DNA from: Aquificaceae bacterium
Lineage (GTDB): Bacteria; Aquificota; Aquificia; Aquificales; Aquificaceae
Direction of reading: 5' to 3'
Assembly: GCA_015487835.1 (NCBI GenBank)
Contig: WFOY01000018.1
Location: forward strand, 1-5,784
Length of the DNA stretch: 5,784 nucleotides
Shown: positions 5,727 through 5,784 of the stretch, one piece after another
Numbering within the stretch: position 1 is the stretch's first letter
Layout: each line of letters begins with the position of its first letter
Translations under genes and position numbers: made by a program
The notes under the pieces: generated by a model
What the model was told of the DNA's origin: nothing
Databases searched by the model: none
What the model saw: only the letters and a program-made list of their open reading frames with translations

Positions 5727-5784
5727 CCCGTCAAGGTCTCTACCAGGGCTATTATCTTCATCTTGCAGGGGGCTGGGGCCTTGG
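5717..5784 (-). CDS. C-terminal end of an unidentified protein (5' part outside window)
   Basis: On the minus strand a frame is open from the window edge to TAG at 5719-5717 and encodes the last 21 full residues, reading ...KAPAPCKMKIIALVETL and then TGRG. The composition (Lys-rich, ATA Ile codons, AGG Arg) matches the other genes here. The abrupt end beside the stop of the plus-strand gene fits a normal convergent pair. The fragment is too short to name the product. It could be a chance open frame, but the tight packing of the region makes a real gene likely. Confidence 0.5.
   Translation of the reverse strand, partial: KAPAPCKMKIIALVETLTGRG

Noticed and set aside
5732..5783. Inverted pair CAAGG / CCTTG as a possible terminator
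   Set aside because: The arms are five bases with about 42 bases between them and no T-run follows. The region is better explained as coding sequence of the minus-strand gene.

Overview
The window looks like chromosomal DNA from a thermophilic bacterium, most likely of the Aquificae (Aquifex/Hydrogenobacter/Thermocrinis type). This is inferred from the very high use of AGG/AGA for Arg and ATA for Ile, the highly charged Lys/Glu/Arg-rich proteins, the tight packing with almost no intergenic DNA, and an operon mixing unrelated pathways. No 16S rRNA or other phylogenetic marker is present, so this stays an inference. I see no RNA genes, mobile elements or CRISPR array.

Left block (1-2597, + strand): the 3' end of moaD (molybdopterin synthase small subunit, ending in the functional Gly-Gly), then with no gap a family 9 glycosyltransferase (ADP-heptose:LPS heptosyltransferase type), then after 39 bases an unrecognised 473-residue cytoplasmic protein. 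These three probably form one transcription unit without a shared pathway. The 473-residue protein is the most interesting item. It is built from a large internal duplication, and contains three copies of a unit that resembles the CsbD/YjbJ stress-protein family.

Centre (2578-3474, - strand): metF, 5,10-methylenetetrahydrofolate reductase, converging on the previous gene with a 20-base overlap of the coding ends. A probable TTG start fits its ribosome-binding site better than the upstream GTG.

Right block (3519-5715, + strand): two overlapping genes for exported proteins of unknown function, transcribed divergently from metF out of a short AT-rich spacer. The first is a 547-residue protein with a signal peptide, beta-rich sequence and 12 cysteines that fall into six neighbouring pairs. 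The second is a 187-residue protein with a short signal sequence and four cysteines. They probably act together in the cell envelope.

Right edge: the last 22 codons of an unidentified - strand gene. Its stop lies one base from the stop of the 187-residue gene, and a perfect 12-bp tandem repeat spans both stops.
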